Source: Aristolochia californica (Eukaryota > Streptophyta > Magnoliopsida > Piperales > Aristolochiaceae). Taken from it: DNA of 64,000 nt. The stretch covers positions 29,947,619 to 30,011,618 of the forward strand of contig JARWKL010000008.1 in assembly GCA_029961685.1 (NCBI GenBank), given 5' to 3'. A program made the position numbers and the translations under genes. Below, in pieces: positions 1 through 12,060 of this stretch; within the stretch, counting starts at the first letter, position 1; each line of letters begins with the position of its first letter. Under the pieces are notes generated by a model. The model was not told the DNA's origin and did no database searches. It worked only from the letters and a program-made list of their open reading frames with translations.

Positions 1-213
1 TCTCAAGTGAACGTTCGGAGGGATATTTACCCGAATCAAACAAGCTATTATTTTGCCCATTTACAAAAAGCTGACCAAATGATCATAGATGAATGTAAAG
101 TGATTTATCATGTGTAACGGGCTATATTTTTGTAAGCAATGACTTATGGATTGTGATTCAACACTTAGTTAAATAGCCCCTACCTCCCCCTTTTCCCGAC
201 GATTATAAAACCA
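1..213 (+). repeat. Left-edge partial monomer (D-like to A-like)
   Basis: This is the 3' part of a monomer cut by the window edge. Its first ~60 bases carry the CCGAATCAAACAAGCTATT variant, which elsewhere (about 2044, 4726, 7420) precedes a D-type anchor. By about 140 it shows GTAAGCAATGACTTATGG, the A-type variant. Other A monomers are preceded by CATTGACAAAAAGCAGAC-like sequence, which is absent here. It therefore looks like a D/A recombinant, but the window edge prevents a check of the upstream context. Confidence 0.6.
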
Positions 214-2894
214 GATAAATAAAAACTAAAAAGAGTTTAAAATCCCTAAAAATTATAGACATTTTTTAAATTTTCTCTCTCTACTTTTGTGCATTGTGCA
301 TTTCCATTTTCGATGTATAATTTTTTCTTAAAATGAAGCTTGAGTTTTCATTTTCCCTTCATCACGTAAGAAAATAGAGATAAAAGGCAAATAGATCACA
401 ACAAAATGAAAATTTTTGAGTTTATGTATGGAAAGAATTCAAAGCAATAAACAAATGTAAGTAAAGAAAATTTATTTACACAACATAAATGAATACAAAA
501 GTTTTTTTGTCCAAGTTTGGGCACTAGTTCAACCCTAATAGCTCGGAATTTTATAAGAATGATATTTTTTTACACATGTTTTAAAAAATAGATATGCATG
601 CTTGAAACATGTTAAAGATGCAAATTACCTATGGTTCAAAACCTTTTAAAGAGAATAACTTTAAATTCTCAAGTTAACATGCGGTGGGATATTTACCAGA
701 GTCAAACAATCAATTGTTTTGCCCATTTACAAAAAGTTGACCTAACGATCATGGATGATTGTAAAGTGATTTATGATGCGTAATGGGCTATATTTTTTTA
801 AGGAATGATTTATGGATAGGGAGTCAATACTCAGTCAAAAATCTTTTGCCTCCCCCTTTTCCCTAAGCATGAAGAACCCGATATATAAAAACTAAAAAGA
901 GTTTACAATCCCCAAAAATCACAGAAACTTTTTGGAATTATCTCTCTCTACATTTGTTCATTGTGCATTTCCATTTTAGATGTATAATTTTTTCTTAAAT
1001 CAAAGCTTGAGTTTTCACTTTCCCTTCATCTCGTAAATAAAACAAGAGATAAAAGGAAAAGAGATCACAACAAAATGAAAATTTTAGAGTTTATGGAAAG
1101 AATTGAACGCAATAAACAAATGTAAGTAAAGAAAATTTATTCACACACCACAAATGAACACAAACGTTTTGTTATCCATGTTTGGGAAATTCCACTAGTT
1201 CAACCCTAATAGCTCAAAATTTTATAAGAAAGTGATTTTTCTACACATGTTTAAAAAAATTGGTATGCATACTTGAAAGATGATAAAGAAGCAAATGACC
1301 TATGGATCCAAACATTTTATAGAGAATAACAATAAAGTCTCATGTGAACGTGCGGTGGGATATTTATCCAAGTCAAACAAACCATTATTTTGTCCATTTA
1401 CAAAAAGCTAACCTAACGATTATAGATGATTTTAAAGTGATTTATCATGCGTAACAGGCTATATTTTGGTAAAGAATGACATATGGATTGGTAGTCAAAA
1501 CTCAGTTAAAAATCCCCTGCCTCCCTCTTTTCTTGATGATTGCAGAACCTGATATATAAAAACTAAAATGTGTTTATAATCCTTAAAAATTATAGACACT
1601 TTTATGAATTATCTCTCTCTACATTTGTGCATTGTGCGTTTCTATTTTTGATGTATACTTTTTTCTTAAATCAAAGCTTGTGTTATCACTTTCCCATAAT
1701 CTCGTAAACAAAATAAGAGATAAAAGGCAAAACGATCACAACAAAATGAAAATTTTAGAGTTTATGTGTGGAAAGAATTAAAATCAATAAAAAAATGTAA
1801 TTAAAGAAAATTTATTCACACATCACAAATTAACACAAAAATTTTGTTATCCAAGTTTTGGAAATTCCACTAGTTCAACCCTAATAGCTTGGAATTTTAT
1901 AAGAAAGAGATTTTTCTGCACATTTTTTACAAAATGGATATGCATGCTTGAAATATGTTGAAGATACAAATAACCTATGGATCAAAACCTTTTAAAGAGA
2001 ATAACATTAAATTCTCAAGTGAACGTGCGGAGGGATATTTACCCGAATCAAACAAGCTATTGTTTTGCCCATTTAGAAAAAGCTGACCTATTGATCATAG
2101 ATGATTGTAAAGTGATTTATCATGCATAATGGGCTATATTTTTGTTAGGAATGACTTATGGATTGGGATTCAACACAGTTAAAATTCCCCCACCACCCCC
2201 TTTTCCCAACAATTGAAGAACCTGATATATAAAGACTAAAAAGAGTTAAAATCCGAAAATATTAAAGACACTTTTTGGAATTATCTCTCTGTACATTTGT
2301 GCACTATGCATTTACACTTTAGATGTATACTTTTTTCTTAAATCAAAGCTTGAGTTTTCACTTTCCCTTCATTTCGTAAAAAAAAAGTGATAAAAGGCAA
2401 ATAGATTACAAAAAAAGGAAAGTTTAAGAGTTTATATATGGAAATAATTAAATAAATAAAAAAATGTAAGTAACGAAAATTTTTTCACAAACCACAAATG
2501 AACACAAAAGTTTTGTTATTAGAGTTTGGGAAATTCCACTAGTTCAACCCTAATAGCTCAGAATTTTATAAGAAAGAGATATTTCTACACATGTTTTAAA
2601 AAATGGATATGCATGCTTAAAACATGTTAAAGATGCAAATGACCTATGGATCCTAACCTTTTAAAGAGAGTAACATTAAATTCGCAAGTGAACGTGCGGT
2701 AGGATATTTACCCAAGTCAAACAAGCAATTATTTTGTCCATTGATAAAAAGCAGACTTTACGAACATAGACGATTGTAAAGTGATTTATCCTGCGTAATG
2801 GGCTATATTTTTGTAAGCAATGACTTATGAATTGTGAGTAAACACTCAGTTAAAAATCCCCCGCCTCCCCCTTTTCCCAACATTTTCAAAACAA
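214..2894 (+). repeat. Four-monomer HOR (A-B-C-D), copy 1
   Basis: Monomer anchors are at 214 (A), 880 (B), 1551 (C) and 2224 (D). Diagnostic variants: A has GATAAAT at the anchor and ATGGATTGTGA upstream of it. B has CAGTCAAAAATC upstream and AACACAAACG downstream. C has TAAAATGTGTTTA just after the anchor and AAAGCTTGTGTT. D has TTGTTAGGAATGAC upstream. The same order recurs in the next two copies, so the homogenised unit is about 2.68 kb, not one monomer. Confidence 0.9.
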
Positions 2895-5580
2895 GATAAT
2901 TAAAACTAAAAAGTGTTTACAATCCCAAAAAATTATAGACACTTTTTCGAATTTTCTCTCTACATTTGTGCATTGTGCATTTCATTTTTCGATGTATACT
3001 TTTTTCTTAAATCGAAGCTTGAGTTTCATTTTCCCTTCATCTCGTAAGAAAATAGAGATAAAAGGCAAATAGATCACAACAAAATGAAAATTTTAGAGTT
3101 TATGTATGGAAAGAATTCATAGCAATAAACAAATGCAAGTAAAGAAAATTTATTAACACTCCACAAATGAACACAAAAGTTTATTTGTCCAGGTTTGGGC
3201 ACTAGTTCAACCCTAATAGCTCGGAATTTTATAAGAAAGAGATTTTTCTACACATGTTTTAAAAAATGGATATGCAGGCTTGAAACATGTTAAAGATGCA
3301 AACTACCTATGGATCCAAACCATTTAAAGACAATAACTTTAAATTCTCAAGTGAACGTGTGGAGGGATATTTACCAGTGTCATACATTCCATTATTTTGC
3401 CCATTTAGAAAAAGCTGACCTAACGATCATAGATGATTGTAAAGTGATTTATGATGCGTAATGGGCTATATTTTTGTAAGGAATGATTTATGGATTGGGA
3501 GGCAATACTTAGTCAAAAATCCCCTGCCTCCCCCTTTTCCCAACGAATGAAGAACCTGATATATAAAAACTAAAAAGAGTTTACAATCCCTAAAAATCAC
3601 AGAAATTTTCTGGAATTATCTCTCTCTACATTTGTGCATTTTGCATTTCCATTTTAGATGTATAATTTTTTCTTAAATCAAAGCTTCAATTTTCACTTTC
3701 CCTTCATCTCGTAAACAAAAAAAGAGATAAAAGGAAAATATATCACAACACAATGAAAGTTTTAGAGTTTATGTATGGAAAGAATTCAATGCAATAAAAA
3801 ATGTAAGTAAAAAAAATTTATTCACACACCACAAATAAACACAAACGTTTTGTTATCCATGTTTGGGAAATTCCACTAGTTCAACCCTAATAGCTCAGAA
3901 TTTTATAAGAGAGAGATTTTTATGCACATGTTTAAAAAAATGGATATGCATACTTGAAAGATGATAAAGATGCAAATGACCTATGGATCCAAACATTTTA
4001 TAGAGAATAACTTTAAAGTCTCATGTGAATGTGCGGTGGGATATTTATCCGAGTCAAACAAGCCATTATTTTGTCCTTTTAAAAAAAGCTAACCTAACGA
4101 TTATAGATGATTGTAAATTGATTTATCATGCGTAACGGGCTATATTTTTGTAAGGAATAACATATGGATTGGTAGTCAACACTCAATTAAAAATCCCCTG
4201 CCTCCCCTTTTTCCCGACGATTGTAGAACCTGAAATATAAAAACTAAAATGTGTTTACAATCCTTAAAAATTATAGACACTTTTATGAATTATCTCTCTT
4301 TACATTTTGTGCATTGTGCATTTCCTTTTTAGACGTATACTTTTTTCTTAAATCAAAACTTGTGTTTTTACTTTCCCATAATCTCGTAAACAAAAAAAGA
4401 GATAAAAGGCAAATCGATCACAACAAAATCAAAATTTTAGAGTTTATGTATGGAAAGAATTCAAAGCAATAAACAAATGTAAGTAAAGAAAATTTATTCA
4501 CACATCACAAATGAAGACAAAAGTTTTTTTATCCAAGATTTTCAAATTCCACTAGTTCAACCCTAATAGCTTAGAATTTTGTAAGGAATAGATTTTTCTC
4601 CAGATGTTTTACAAAATGGATATGCATGCTTGAAATATGTTAAAAATACAAATGACCTATGGATCAAAACCTTTTAAAGTGAATAACATTAAATTCTCAA
4701 GTGAACGTGTAGTGGGATATTTACCCGAATCAAACAAGCTATTATTTTGCCCATTTACAAAAAGCTGACCTAACGATCATAGATGATTGTAAAGTGATTT
4801 ATCATGCGTAACGGGCTATATTTTTGTTAGGAATGACTTATGGATTGGGAGTCAACACTTAGTTAAAATTCCCCTGCCACCCCCTTTTCCCAACGATTGC
4901 AGAACCTGATATATAAAGACTAAAAAGAGTTTACAATCCCTAAATATTATAGACTATTTTTGGAATTATCTCTCTATACATTTGTGCATTGTGCATTTCC
5001 ATTTTTTATGTATACTTTTTTCTTAAATCAAAGCTTAAGTTTTCACTTTCCCATCATCTCGTAAACAAAAAGAGATATAAAAGGCAAATAGATAAAAAAA
5101 ATGAAAGTTTTAGAGTTTATATATGGAAATAATTTAAATAAATAAACAAATGTAAGCAAATAAAATTTATTCACACACCAAAAATGAATACAAAAGTTTT
5201 GTTATCCAAGTTTTGTAAATTCCACTAGGTCAACCCAAATAGCTCGGAATTTTATAAGAAGGAGATATTTATACACATGTTTTAAAACATGGATATGCAT
5301 GCTTAAAACATGTTAAAGATGCAAATGACCGATGGTTCCAAACCTTTTAAAGAGAATAACATTAGATTCTCAAGTGAACGTGCGGTAGGATATGTACACG
5401 AGTCAAACAAGCCCTTATTTTGCCCATTGACAAAAAGCAGACTTAACGATCATAGATGATTGTAAAGTGATTTATCTTGCATAACGGGCAATATTTTTGT
5501 AAGCAATGACTTATGGATTGTGAGTCAACACTCAATTAAAAATCCCCCGCTTCACCCTTTTCCCGACGATACCAAAACCA
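2895..5580 (+). repeat. Four-monomer HOR (A-B-C-D), copy 2
   Basis: Anchors are at 2895 (A, here GATAATTA), 3558 (B), 4232 (C, here GAAATATA) and 4908 (D). The diagnostic variants of copy 1 recur in the same order: ATTGTGAG before A, TTAGTCAAAAATC before B, AAAATGTGTTTAC after C, and TTGTTAGGAATGAC before D. Unit length is 2686 bp. A GTG-initiated open frame of 73 codons at 4251-4472 is a chance frame in monomer C. Confidence 0.9.
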
Positions 5581-8273
5581 GATAAATAAAAACTAAAAAG
5601 AGTTTACAATCCAGAAAAGTTACAGACACTTTTACACACTTTCTCTGTCTACAATTCTGTATTTTTCATTTCCATTTTAGTTGTATACTTTTTTCGTAAA
5701 TCGAAGCTTCAGTTTTCATTTTCCCTTCATCTCATAACAAAATAGAGATAAAAGGCAAATAGATCACAACAAAATGAAAATTTTAGAGTTTATGTATGGA
5801 AAGAATTCAAAGCAATAAACAAATGTAAGTAAAGAAATTTTATTTACACACCACAAAGGAACACAAAAGTTTTATTGTTCAAGTTTGGAAAATTCCACTA
5901 GTTCAACCCTAATAGCTCGGAATTTTATAAGAAAGAGATTTTTCTACACATGTTTTAAAAAATAGATATGCATGCTTGAAACATGTTAAAGATGCAAATT
6001 ACCTATGGATCCAAACCTTTTAAAGAGAATAACTTTAAATTCTCAAGTGAACGTGCGGTGGGATATTTACCCCAGTCAAACAAGCCATTATTTTGCCCAT
6101 TTAGAAAAAGCTGACCTAACGATCATAGATGATTGTAAAGTGATTTATGATGCGTAATGGGCTATATTTTTGTAAGGAATGACTTATGGATTGGGAGTCA
6201 ACACTCAATCAAAAATCCCTTGCCTCCCTCTTTTCCCGACGAATGAAGAACATGATATATAAAAACTAAAAAGAGTTTACAATCCCTAAAAATCACAGAA
6301 ATTTTTGGAATTATCTCTCTCTAGATTTGTGATTTTTGCTTTTCCATTGTAGATGTATAATTTTTTGTTAAATCAAATCTTCAGTTTTCACTTTCCCTTC
6401 TTCTCGTAATAAAAAAAAGAGATAACTGGAAAATAGATCACAAGAAAATGAAAATTTTAGAGTTTATGTATGGAAAGAATTCAACGCAATAAGCAAATGT
6501 AAGTAAAGAAAATTTATTCACACACCACAAATGAACACAAATGTTTTGTTATCCATGTTTGGGAAATTCCACTAGTTCAACCCTAATAGCTCAGAATTTT
6601 ATAAGAAAGAGATTTTTCTACACAAGTTTATAAAAATGGATATGTATGCTTCAAAGATGATAAAGATGCAGATGACCTATGGATCGAAACATTTTATAGA
6701 GAATAACAGTAATGTCCCAAGTGAACGTGCAATGGGATATTTACCCGAGTCAAAAGAGCCATTATTTTGTCCATTTACAAAAAGCTAACCTAACGATCAT
6801 AGATGATTGTAAAGTGAATTATCTTGCGTAACGGGCTATATTTTTTTAAGGAATGACATATGGATTGGTAGTCACCACTCAGTTAAAAATCCCCTGCCTC
6901 CCCCTTTTCCCGACGATTGAAGAACCTGATATATAAAAACTAAAATGTGTTTACAATCCTTAAAAATTACTGACACTTTTATTAATTATCTCTCTCTAAA
7001 TTTGTGCATTGTGCATTTCCATTTTAGATGTATACTTTTTTTCTTAAATCAAAGCATGTGTTTTCACTTTCCCATAATCTCGTAAACAAAAAAAGAGTTA
7101 AAAGGCAAATCGATCACAACAAAATGAAAATTTTAGAGTTTATGTATGGAAAGAATTCAAAGCAATAAACAAATGTAAGTAAAAAAATTTATTCACACAT
7201 CACAAATGAACACAAAAGTTTTGTTATCCAAGTATTGGAAATTCCACTAGTTCAACCCAAATAACTTGGAATTTTATAAGAAAGAGATTTTTCTACACAA
7301 GTTTTACAAAATGGATATGCATGCTTGAAAAATGTTAAAGGTACAAATGACCTATGGATCAAAACCTTTAAAGAGAATAATTTTAAATTCTCAAGTGAAC
7401 GTGCGGTGGGATATTTACCCGAATCAAACAAGCTATTATTTTGCCCATATACAAAAAGCTGATCTAACGATCATAGATGATTGTAAAGTGATTTATCAGG
7501 CATAACGGGCTATATTTTTGTTAGGAATGACTTATGGATGGGGAGTCAACACTCAGGTAAAATTCCGTCGCCACCCCCTTTTCCCAACGATTGCAGAACC
7601 AGATATATAAAGACTAAAAAGAGTTTACAATCCCTACATATTGCTAAGACTTTTTGGAATTATCTCTCTGTACATTTGTGCAATGTGGATTTCCATTTTC
7701 GATGTATATTTTTTTCTTAAATCAAACCTTGAGTTTTCACTTTCCCTTTATCTCTTAAGAACATAGAGATAAAAGGCAAATAGATCACAACAAAAAGAAA
7801 ATTTTAGAGTTGATGTATGGAAAGAATTCAAAGCAATAAACAAATGTAAGCAAAGAAAATTTATTTACACACCAAAAATGAACACAAAAGTTTTGTTATC
7901 CAAGTTTTGGAAATTCGACTAGCTCAACCCTAATAGCTCGGAATTTTATAAGAAAGAGATTTTTCTACGCATGTTTTAAAAAATGGATAAGCATGCTTCA
8001 AACAAGTTAAAGATGCAAATGAGCTATGGATCCAAACCTTATAAAGAGAATAACATTAAATTCTCAAGTGAACGTGTGATAGGATATTTACCCGAGTATA
8101 ACAAGCCATTATTTTGCCCATTGACAAAAAGCAGACTTAACGACCATAAATGATTTTAAATTGATTTATCATGTGTTACGAGCTATATTTTTGTAAGCAA
8201 TGACTTATGGATTGTGAGTCAACACTCTATTAAAAATCCCCCGCCTCCCCCTTTTCTCGACGATTGCAAAACC
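5581..8273 (+). repeat. Four-monomer HOR (A-B-C-D), copy 3
   Basis: Anchors are at 5581 (A, GATAAAT), 6254 (B), 6928 (C) and 7602 (D), giving a 2693-bp unit. Variant order matches copies 1 and 2: CTCAATCAAAAATC before B, AAAATGTGTTTAC after C, and TTGTTAGGAATGAC before D. This is the last complete four-monomer unit in the window; the next unit has lost one monomer. Confidence 0.9.
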
Positions 8274-10298
8274 AAATAAATAAAAACTAAAAAGAGTTTA
8301 CAATCCAAAAAAATTACATACACTTTTTTTATATTTTCTCTTTGTACATTTCTGCATTGTGCATTTCCATTTTAGATGTATACTTTTTTCTTAAATCAAA
8401 GCTTGAGTTTTCATTTTCCCTTCATCTTGTAAAGAAAAAAATAGATAAAAGGAAAATACATCACAACAAAATGAAAATTTTAGAGTTTATGTATGGAAAG
8501 AATTCAAAGCAATAGACAAATGTAAGTAAAGAAAATTTATTCACACACCACAAATGAACACAAACGTTTTGTAATCTAGGTTTGGGAAATTCCACTAGTT
8601 CAACCCTAATAGCTCTGAATTTTATAAGAAAGAGATTTATCTACACATGTATAAAAAAATGGATATTCTTGCTTGAAAGATTATAAAGATGCAAATGACC
8701 TATGGATCCAAACATTTTATAGAGAATAACATTAAAGTCTCATGTGAACGTGCGGTGCGATATGTACCCGAGTCAAACAAGCCATTATTTTGTCCATTTA
8801 CAAAAGCTAACCTAAAGATCATAAATGATTGTAAAGTGGTTTATCATGCGTAACGGGCTATATTTTTGTAAGGAATGACATATGGATTGGTAGTCAACAC
8901 TGAGTTAAAAATCCCCTTGTCTCCCCCTTTTCTCGATGATTGCAGAGCCTGATATATAAAAAATAAAATGTCTATACAATCCCTAAAAATTACAGACACT
9001 TTTATCAATTATCTCTGTCTACATTTGTGCATTGTGCATTTCCATTTTAGATGTATAATTTTTTCTTAAATCAAAGCTTGTGTTTTCACTTTCCCATAAT
9101 CTCGTAAAAAAAAAGAGATAAAAGGCAAATTAATCACAACAAAATGAAAATTTTAGAGTTTATGTATGGAAAGAATTCAAAGCAATAAACAAATTTAAAT
9201 AAATAAAATTTATTCACACATCACAAATGAACCCAAAATTTTTGTTATCGGAGTTTTGGAAATTCCACTAGTTCAACCCTAATTGCTTGGAATTTTATAA
9301 GAAAGTGATTTTTCTACACATGTTTTAGAAAATGGGTATGCATGCTTGAAACATGTTAAAGATACAAATGACCTATGGGCCAAAACCTTTTAAACAGAAT
9401 AACATTAAATTCTCAAGTGAACGTGTGGTGGGATATTTACCCGTATAAAACAAGCTATTATTTTGCCTATTTACAAAATGTTAACCTAACGATTATAGAT
9501 GATTGTAAAGTGATTTATCATGCATAACGAGCTATATTTGTGTTAGGAATGACTAATGGATTCGGAGTCAACACTCAGTTAAATTTCCCCTGCCTCCCCC
9601 TTTTTCCAACGATTGCAAAACCTGATATATAAAACCTAAAAAGAGTTTACAATCCCTAAATATTACAGACACTTTTTGGAATTATCTCTCTATACATTTG
9701 TGCATTGTGCATTTTCCATTTTAGAAGTATACTTTTTTGTTAAATAAAAACTTGAGTTTTCACTTTCCCTTCATCTCGTAAACAAAAAAAGAGATAAAAG
9801 GCAAATAGATCACAATGAATGAAAGTTTTAGAGTTTATATATGGAAATAATTTAAAGAAAAAAACAAATGTATGTAAATAAAATTTATTCACACACCACA
9901 AATGAACACAAAAGTTTTGTTATCCAAATTTTGGAAATTCCACTAGTTCAACCCTAATAGCTCGGAATTTTATAAGAAAGAGATATTTCTATACATGTTT
10001 TAAAAAATGGATATGCTTTTTTAAAACATGTTAAAGATGCAAATGACCTATGGGTCCAAACCTTTTAAAGAGAATACAATTAAATTCTCATGTGAACGTG
10101 CATAGAGATATTTTCCCCAGTCAAATAAGCCATTATTTTACCCATTTACAAAAAGCTGACCTAACGATCATAGATGATTGTAAATTGATTTATCATGTGT
10201 TACGGGCTATATTTTTGTAAGCATTGACTTATGGATTGTGAGTCAACACTCAGTTAAAAATTCCCCGCCTCCCCCTTTTCTCGACGATTGCAAAACCA
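8274..10298 (+). repeat. Three-monomer HOR (A/B hybrid-C-D), copy 1
   Basis: Anchors are at 8274 (A-type AAATAAA), 8951 (C-type, followed by AAAATGTCTATAC) and 9624 (D-type). There is no separate B monomer. The first monomer starts as A (ATTGTGAGTC upstream, TTTTCATTTTCCC at about 8409) and finishes as B (GGAAAATACATCAC at about 8450, AACACAAACGTTTTG at about 8556). Unit length is 2025 bp, one monomer shorter than the preceding HOR. Confidence 0.88.
8412..8452 (+). other. A-to-B exchange junction inside the hybrid monomer
   Basis: To the left are A-type variants (CATTTTCCC, where B has CACTTTCCC). To the right are B-type variants (AAGGAAAAT, where A has AAGGCAAAT). Between them the A-rich stretch GTAAAGAAAAAAATAGATAA is shared or ambiguous. 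The simplest reading is an unequal crossover between an A and the adjacent B monomer that removed about 673 bp. The exact breakpoint cannot be resolved inside the A-rich stretch. Confidence 0.75.
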
Positions 10299-12060
10299 GA
10301 TAAATAAAAACTAAAAAGATTTTACAATCCAAAAAAATTACAGACACTTTGTTTAGATTTTCTCTCTGTACATTTCTGCATTGTGCATTTCCATTTTAGA
10401 TGTATACTTTTTTCTTAAATCAAAGCTTGAGTTTTTATTTTCCCTTCATCTTGTAAACAAAAAAAGAGATAAAAGGAAAATACATCACCACAAAATGAAA
10501 ATTTTAGAGTTTATGTATTGAAAGAATTCAAAGCAATAAACAAATGTAAGTAAATAAAATTTATTCACACACCACAAATGAACACAAACGTTTTGTCATC
10601 TATGTTTGGGAAATTCTACTAGTTCAACCCTAATAGCTCTAAATTTTATAAGAAAGAGATTTATCTACACATGTTTAAAAAAATGGATATGCTTGCTTGA
10701 AAGATTATAAAGATGCAAATGACCTATGGATCCAAACAATTTATAGAGAATAACATTAAAGTCTCATGTAAACGTGCCGTGCGATATGTACCCGAGTCAA
10801 ACAAGCCATTATTTTGTCTATTTACAAAAGCTAACCTAAAGATCATAAATGATTGTAAAGTGATTTATCATACGTAATGGGCTATATTTTTGTAAGGAAT
10901 GACATATGGATTGGTAGTTAACACTCAGTTAAAAATCCCCTGCCTCCCCCTTTTCCTGATGATTGCAGAGCCTGATATATAAAAATTAAAATGTCTATAC
11001 AATCCCTAAAAATTATAGACACTTTTATCAATTATCTCTCTCTACATTTGTGCATTATGCATTTCCATTTTAGATGTATACTTTTTTCTTAAATCAAAGC
11101 TTGTGTTTTCACTTTCCCATAATCTCGTAAAAAAAAAGAGATAAAAGGCAAATTGATCACAACAAAATGAAAATTTTAGAATTTATGTATGGAAAGAATT
11201 TAAAGAAATAAACAAATGTAAGTAAATAAAATTTATTCACACATCACAAATGAACCCAAAAGTTTTGTTATCCAAGTTTTGGAAATTCCACTAGTTCAAC
11301 CCTAATAGCTTGGAATTTTATAAGAAAGTGATTTTTCTACACATGTTTTAAAAAATGGGTATGCATGCTTGAAACATGTTAAAGATACACATGACCTATG
11401 GGCCAAAACCTTTTAAATAGAATAACATTAAATTCTCAAGTGAACGTGCGGTGGGATATTTACCCGAATAAAACAAGCTATTATTTTGCCTATTTACAAA
11501 ATGCTAACCTAACGATTATAGATGATTGTAAAGTGATTTATCATGCATTTTCCATTTTAGAAGTATACTTTTTTGTTAAATAAAAACTTGAGTTTTCACT
11601 TTCCCTTCATCTCGTAAACAAAAAAAGAGATAAAAGGCAAATAGATCACAATGAATGAAAGTTTTAGAGTTTATATATGCAAAGAATTTAAAGAAAAAAA
11701 TGTAAATAAAGAAAATTTATTCACACACCACAAATGAACACAAAAGTTTTGTTATCCAAGTTTTGGAAATTCCACTAGTTCAACCCTAATAGCTCGGAAT
11801 TTTATAAGAAAGAGATATTTCTACACATGTTTTAAAAAATAGATATGCTTTTTTAAAACATGTTAAAGATGCAAATGACATATGGATCCAAACCTTTTAA
11901 AGAGAATAACATTAAATTCTCATGTGAAATAGAGATATTTTCCCGAGTCAAACAATCCATTATTTTACCCATTTACAAAAAGTTGACCTAACGATCATAG
12001 ATGATTGTAAAGTGATTTATCATGTGTAACAGGCTCTATTTTTGTAAGCAATGACTTGTG
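10299..12060 (+). repeat. Three-monomer HOR, copy 2, with deleted D monomer
   Basis: Anchors are at 10299 (A/B hybrid, again with the TTTATTTTCCC to GGAAAATACATC switch near 10437-10490) and 10974 (C, AAAATGTCTATAC). The D monomer has no anchor because 187 bp are missing at 11544. Homology to copy 1 runs to the A-type GTAAGCAATGACTT at about 12045 and then stops matching. The hybrid monomer is present in both copies, so fusion came first and duplication second. Confidence 0.85.
11536..11560 (+). other. 187-bp deletion junction in satellite monomer
   Basis: The sequence runs GATTTATCATGCATTTTCCA, joining the CATGCATAACG region directly to the GTGCATTTTCCATTTT region. In the parent copy these points are at 9521 and 9708, so 187 bp are missing. 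Both ends carry TGCAT, so the deletion formed across a 5-bp microhomology. The missing part contains the C-rich tract and the TATA-like anchor. Confidence 0.85.
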
